DNA of 8,332 nucleotides from Ruminococcus flavefaciens (GTDB lineage Bacteria; Bacillota; Clostridia; Oscillospirales; Ruminococcaceae). Within the stretch, counting starts at the first letter, position 1. Each line of letters starts with the position of its first letter. Where the stretch lies: NCBI GenBank assembly GCA_002348905.1, contig DEBW01000111.1:19069-27400 (forward strand), written 5' to 3'. Made by a program: the position numbers and the translations under genes. The notes beneath the pieces are model-generated. The model had not been told where the DNA came from. It ran no database searches and was given only the letters and a program-made list of their open reading frames with translations. Below are positions 4,953 to 8,332 of the stretch, piece after piece.

Positions 4953-6260
4953 ATGAATAAATTGTTTTTATCACTTGCAGCAGCAGGCTGCATAACAGCT
5001 CTCTCTGCCTGCGGAAGCAGTTCTTCTGCTGTTACCGCTCCTGACGGCAAACTTGACAAATGTACACTGCGCTTTTCATGGTGGGGCGGAGACGACCGCC
5101 ATGAAGCTACCCTTGAAGCCCTGAAGCTTTGGGAGAAAAAACACCCTGATATAACCATAGTCCCCGAATACGGCGGCTGGGACGGCTGGTCTGAGAAGAT
5201 AAGCTCGCAGATAAGCGGAGATACCGCACCTGATATCATGCAGATAAACTACGACTGGCTCGTATCATTTTCTCCTGACGGTGACGGCTTCTATGACCTC
5301 AGCAGGCTCACTGACCAGCTCGACCTGTCAGCTTTTGACGAAGATGTGCTGGACTTCGGCAGGATGAACGGAAAACTCAACGCTGTCACCGTATCTGTCA
5401 GCGGAAGAGGATTTTTCTATAATTCTGAGGTGTTCAGACGTTTCGGAGCTTCTTACCCTGAAACGTGGGACGAGCTTTTCGCTCTCGGCAAAACTATGGG
5501 AGAAAACGGAGTATACCCGATAGACCTTGACATACAGTCAGGCGGTACAGCGTGGTATCTTGCGGTAGTGTACGTTCAGCAGACGACCGGCAGACAGTTC
5601 ATTGATATGGAAGGCAGACTTGGATTCACAGAGGAAGATGTCCGCACAGCACTTGATTTTTACAAAAGGCTGGAGGATGAACACGTTATACGTACCGTTA
5701 AGACACGCTCTGACGAGGACGGCAATGCCGCTCTTTATCAGTCGTCAAAGTTTATAGGCGGAAACGTTGCAGGAGTGCTGGAGTGGGGAAGCTCTGTAGG
5801 AAAGTATGAACTTGCACTCGATAAAGGTGTGCTTGAAGCAGGTGCTATGCTGAAAGGCGAAAACGGTGAGAGCGGCGGTTGGATGATAAAGCCGTCAGTG
5901 CTCTATGCTGTGTCAAAGGATACGTCTTATCCCGATGAAGCAGCTGCATTCATGAACTTTATGCTTAATGATGCCGAATGTGCAAAAATACTCGGTACTA
6001 CCAGAGGGATACCGGCTTCAAAGTACGCTGAGGAAACTCTCGAAGCAAACGGACTTCTTGAAGGACTTGCCCACGATAATGACGAGATGCTCAATGAGCT
6101 TGATACCGTAACTATAAGCCCGTACATGGAAATGACGAGAATGAAGGAGTTTTACAACTCTGCGATAGAGAAAGTCTCCTACGGCGAAACAGATACGGAA
6201 ACTGTGGCTCATGAGCTTTACAGTCAAATGTCACGATATCTGGAGAAGGTCGCAAAATGA
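4953..6260 (+). CDS. Sugar ABC transporter substrate-binding lipoprotein (solute-binding family 1)
   Basis: 435 residues from ATG 4953. The first 20 residues are a lipoprotein signal: MNK, a hydrophobic core, and lipobox L17-S18-A19-C20. Cys20 would be lipidated and anchor the protein outside the membrane, followed by a Ser-rich linker. The mature start, FSWWGGDDRHEA (41-52), then LKLWEKKHPDITI and SGDTAPDIMQINYDWL (88-103), is the usual opening of family 1 sugar-binding proteins. Length is typical (about 410-450). Numerous Trp and Tyr residues (WWGG, YGGWDGW) suit stacking against sugar rings. It is the first gene of an operon; its stop overlaps the next start as ATGA. The neighbouring permeases and GH105-type hydrolase suggest that the ligand is an unsaturated pectin-derived oligosaccharide, but the ligand is inferred from context only. 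Confidence 0.93.
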   Translation: MNKLFLSLAAAGCITALSACGSSSSAVTAPDGKLDKCTLRFSWWGGDDRHEATLEALKLWEKKHPDITIVPEYGGWDGWSEKISSQISGDTAPDIMQINYDWLVSFSPDGDGFYDLSRLTDQLDLSAFDEDVLDFGRMNGKLNAVTVSVSGRGFFYNSEVFRRFGASYPETWDELFALGKTMGENGVYPIDLDIQSGGTAWYLAVVYVQQTTGRQFIDMEGRLGFTEEDVRTALDFYKRLEDEHVIRTVKTRSDEDGNAALYQSSKFIGGNVAGVLEWGSSVGKYELALDKGVLEAGAMLKGENGESGGWMIKPSVLYAVSKDTSYPDEAAAFMNFMLNDAECAKILGTTRGIPASKYAEETLEANGLLEGLAHDNDEMLNELDTVTISPYMEMTRMKEFYNSAIEKVSYGETDTETVAHELYSQMSRYLEKVAK

Positions 6261-7150
6261 AAAAACACAACTGCCGGAATCCGGTCGGAGTGAGCAGGTA
6301 TACAGGTCTATGGCTGATAACGCCGTTTATAGCCGGCTTTGCAGTCTTTACGCTGTACCCGTTCATATCTTCATTCCTGCTGGGACTTACCGAATATGAC
6401 GGTATACATTCGCCGGAGTTTTCCGGTCTTTACAATTACAAAGAGATGCTTTCGGACAGCGGTTTCAGACAGGCTGTATGGGTAACGCTTAAATATACGT
6501 TCCTGCTCGTACCGCTGAAGCTTGCGGTATCGCTTCTGACGGCTCTGCTTCTGAATGCTGAGCTTAAAGGTATGGGGATATTCCGTACTGTTTTCTATGT
6601 ACCGTCGATACTTGGTTCAAATCTTGCGGTAGTGATAATGTGGCAGTTTTTGTTTACGTCAGGCGGACTTGCCGAACAGCTCACGGGAATGGCAGGTCTT
6701 GAACCTGTAAGCTGGTACGGCGAACCGGACAGCGCAATGTTCATGATAATACTTCTCAGGCTGTGGGAATTCGGCTCGGCTATGATAATATTTCTCAATG
6801 CGCTGAGGGATATACCGGCTGAATACTACGATGCCGCCAAAGTTGACGGCTGCGGAAGCGTGAGAGCATTTTTCAGCATAACACTTCCGCTTCTTGGGAG
6901 AGTTATGTTCCTTAATCTTGTATTGCAGGTCATCGCCGCAATGCAGGAATTCAGTGCGCCGTATATGCTTACCGGCGGAGGCCCTATGAACGGCACTTAT
7001 ACAATAGGTATGCTCATATACGATGAAATGTTCCGCTATCATAACGCAGGCTATGCAAATGCTGTATCATGGGTGCTTTTTGTGCTGATATCAGCTATAG
7101 TTACAGTCCTGTTTGCTGTCACCGGCAAAAGCAGAAGGGAGGATATATGA
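6257..7150 (+). CDS. Sugar ABC transporter permease, MalF/UgpA/LacF type
   Basis: 297 residues. The ATG at 6257 overlaps the upstream TGA by 4 nt, and a GAGAAGG-type ribosome site lies in the end of the preceding gene. About six membrane helices are visible, at about 16-43, 75-100, 110-134, 160-181, 214-235 and 267-290. The EAA loop that contacts the ATPase reads EYYDAAKVDGCGSVRAFF (189-206), a near-standard MalF-class form. TGGGPMNGTYTIG (239-251) and the GYANAVSW segment (265-272) are also typical of the first permease of oligosaccharide importers. It forms the channel together with the next gene product and receives sugar from the lipoprotein. The MalF assignment is secure; the sugar is not readable from the permease. 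Confidence 0.95.
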   Translation: MKKHNCRNPVGVSRYTGLWLITPFIAGFAVFTLYPFISSFLLGLTEYDGIHSPEFSGLYNYKEMLSDSGFRQAVWVTLKYTFLLVPLKLAVSLLTALLLNAELKGMGIFRTVFYVPSILGSNLAVVIMWQFLFTSGGLAEQLTGMAGLEPVSWYGEPDSAMFMIILLRLWEFGSAMIIFLNALRDIPAEYYDAAKVDGCGSVRAFFSITLPLLGRVMFLNLVLQVIAAMQEFSAPYMLTGGGPMNGTYTIGMLIYDEMFRYHNAGYANAVSWVLFVLISAIVTVLFAVTGKSRREDI

Positions 7151-7974
7151 AAAAGGCGTTTATGTATCTTCTTCTGACAGTTCTTGCAGTTATTATGATA
7201 TACCCTTTACTGTGGCTCGCAGGAGCAAGCTTCAAGTCAAATGACGAGATATTTTCGTCAGTATGGTTCATTCCGTCGCATTTTGACTTTTCCGTATACG
7301 CAAGAGCGTGGCAGACGGTCACTCCCTACACTATGGGACATTACTTCATCAATACTTTTATGATAATCATTCCTAAGACCGTTTTTGCGGTAGTATCTTC
7401 TGTACTTGTCGCATACGGCTTTGCAAGGTTTGATTTTCCGCTGAAAAGACTGTTTTTTGCTCTGCTCATGGGTTCGATGTTCATGCCGGCTATAGTTACC
7501 GTTATGCCTCTTTACCTCATGTGGAGCAGGACGGGCGCTCTTGATACGTATATCCCTCTTACTCTGCCGGCTCTTTTTGCGGCTGAGGGAAGCTTTGTAT
7601 TCATGCTTGTGCAGTTTTTAAGGGGAGTGCCGAAAGAATTTGACGAAGCTGCACGTATTGACGGCTGCAACAGTATACAGATACTTTACTATGTGCTTGT
7701 ACCGTGTATACGTCCGGCGATAGTGTCGATAAGCGTATTTACATTCCTATGGACTATGAATGATTTTCTGAATCCGCTGATTATGATAAGCTCCGTGGAG
7801 AAATATCCGCTTTCACTGATACTAAGACTATCCGCCGACAGTACAGGTGACGGCTATGAGCAGTGCAAGATAATCGCTATGTCAGTGATAGGTCTTGTAC
7901 CGTCGATAGCAGTATTTGCGGCTGCACAGAAAAAATTTATAAGCGGTATAACCGCAGGAGGATTGTCCGGATGA
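7147..7974 (+). CDS. Sugar ABC transporter permease, MalG/UgpE/LacG type
   Basis: 275 residues starting at ATG 7147, which overlaps the upstream TGA (ATGA). GGAGG at 7138-7142 supports it. An in-frame ATG at 7069 would add 26 Cys- and Gln-containing residues unlike the family and lie inside the previous gene, so it is rejected. The N-terminal helix at about 4-27 is followed by the usual ASFKSNDEIFSS motif (27-38). The EAA loop is PKEFDEAARIDGC (162-174). The C-terminus, FISGITAGGLSG (264-275), matches the MalG-family ending. Six helices are expected, with further ones at about 67-92, 103-126, 138-160, 188-207 and 243-262. It pairs with the MalF-type permease to form the membrane pore. Confidence 0.95.
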   Translation: MKKAFMYLLLTVLAVIMIYPLLWLAGASFKSNDEIFSSVWFIPSHFDFSVYARAWQTVTPYTMGHYFINTFMIIIPKTVFAVVSSVLVAYGFARFDFPLKRLFFALLMGSMFMPAIVTVMPLYLMWSRTGALDTYIPLTLPALFAAEGSFVFMLVQFLRGVPKEFDEAARIDGCNSIQILYYVLVPCIRPAIVSISVFTFLWTMNDFLNPLIMISSVEKYPLSLILRLSADSTGDGYEQCKIIAMSVIGLVPSIAVFAAAQKKFISGITAGGLSG

Positions 7975-8332
7975 ACATATCAGCAAAGACAGAACGAACA
8001 GTCCGTGAGTATATTTGCAGAATGGTACTGCGCTCTGACCCTCTCAGTCCGGAGTGGAACTGCGAGAACCGTATTTTCAGAAAACAGCCTAAGTGGAACT
8101 ACATTGACAGCTGTATGATACACGCTGCAATGATGTACCGTGATGAGATACCGGGAATTACAGAATATGCCGTAAGATTCATGAACAGCTATGTTGATGA
8201 GAACGGTGACATCCCTACACTGCGGTACAGCGACTTCAACCTTGACAATATCTGCGGCGGACGGGAGCTTCTTTCGCTTTACCGCATAACAGGCGATGAA
8301 AGATATATCCGTGCGGCAGAAGGTCTTTTTGA
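7971..8332 (+). CDS. GH105-type unsaturated rhamnogalacturonyl hydrolase, N-terminal part
   Basis: The first 120 codons of a gene cut by the window end. ATG 7971 overlaps the preceding TGA (ATGA), and AGGAGGA at 7956-7962 is well placed. There is no signal peptide, so the enzyme is cytoplasmic. The visible part shows the alpha/alpha-barrel pattern of GH105/GH88 enzymes: KWNYIDSCMIHAAMMY (41-56), then DENGDIPTLRYSDFNLDNIC (76-95), then GRELLSLYRITGDERYIRAA (97-116). The DFNLDN segment (88-93) is the region where these families carry an active-site Asp. Such enzymes hydrate and cleave the 4,5-unsaturated uronic acid left at oligosaccharide ends by pectin or rhamnogalacturonan lyases. Position behind a lipoprotein-permease-permease set resembles Bacillus subtilis ytcQ/ytcP/yteP with yteR. 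GH88 is the main alternative. Confidence 0.85.
   Translation, partial: MNISAKTERTVREYICRMVLRSDPLSPEWNCENRIFRKQPKWNYIDSCMIHAAMMYRDEIPGITEYAVRFMNSYVDENGDIPTLRYSDFNLDNICGGRELLSLYRITGDERYIRAAEGLF

Noticed and set aside
6659..7042. 127-codon open frame on the - strand inside the MalF-type permease
   Set aside because: Its sequence is the complement of a well-conserved permease, with no recognisable domain or ribosome site.
7069..7146. Upstream in-frame ATG for the MalG-type permease
   Set aside because: The added residues do not resemble the family and lie within the previous gene. The ATG at 7147 has its own GGAGG and the same ATGA overlap as its neighbours.

Overview
The window looks like chromosomal DNA from a fibre-degrading gut or rumen Firmicute, most likely a Ruminococcus-like clostridium. 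This is an inference from the moderate GC content, very strong Shine-Dalgarno sites (AGGAGG), sigma-A type promoters, and a pectin-oligosaccharide uptake cassette. Nothing in the sequence fixes the species, and there are no rRNA, tRNA, CRISPR or transposase genes.

The left half (1-4703) is read leftward. In transcription order it holds a membrane-anchored metallophosphoesterase (4703-3870), the 23S rRNA 2'-O-methyltransferase RlmB (3700-2942), an 839-residue membrane protein (2929-410), and the first 56 codons of a low-complexity protein that leaves the window (170-1). RlmB has its own good promoter. The 839-residue gene follows it after 12 nt that carry a perfect Shine-Dalgarno site, so these two are almost certainly co-transcribed. 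The 839-residue protein is the most unusual item. Its membrane topology and its nucleotide-binding and phosphorylation region resemble a heavy-metal (P1B) P-type ATPase, but DKTGT, the actuator TGE and GDGxND are missing, most of the actuator domain is gone, and about 270 disordered, lysine-rich residues have been added in front. I read it as a P-type ATPase pseudoenzyme.

The centre (4704-4952) is a divergent intergenic region. Each side has a sigma-A promoter with 17-bp spacing. Between the promoters lies a tandem array of a 7-nt unit (consensus YAGARNT), facing an inverted partial copy, with a perfect GC hairpin at the centre.

The right half (4953-8332) is a rightward operon. It encodes a sugar-binding lipoprotein, two MalF/MalG-type permeases, and the start of a GH105-type unsaturated rhamnogalacturonyl hydrolase. 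Each gene overlaps the next by ATGA. Together they would capture and import unsaturated rhamnogalacturonan or other pectin oligosaccharides and then remove the unsaturated uronic acid inside the cell. No ABC ATPase is present in the visible part, so a shared MsmX-type ATPase encoded elsewhere is probably used.

A second noteworthy non-coding region (171-409) separates the 839-residue gene from the left-edge gene. It holds a terminator-like hairpin and four copies of the octamer TGCAGGGT, arranged as two inverted pairs around an about 80-nt very AT-rich core.
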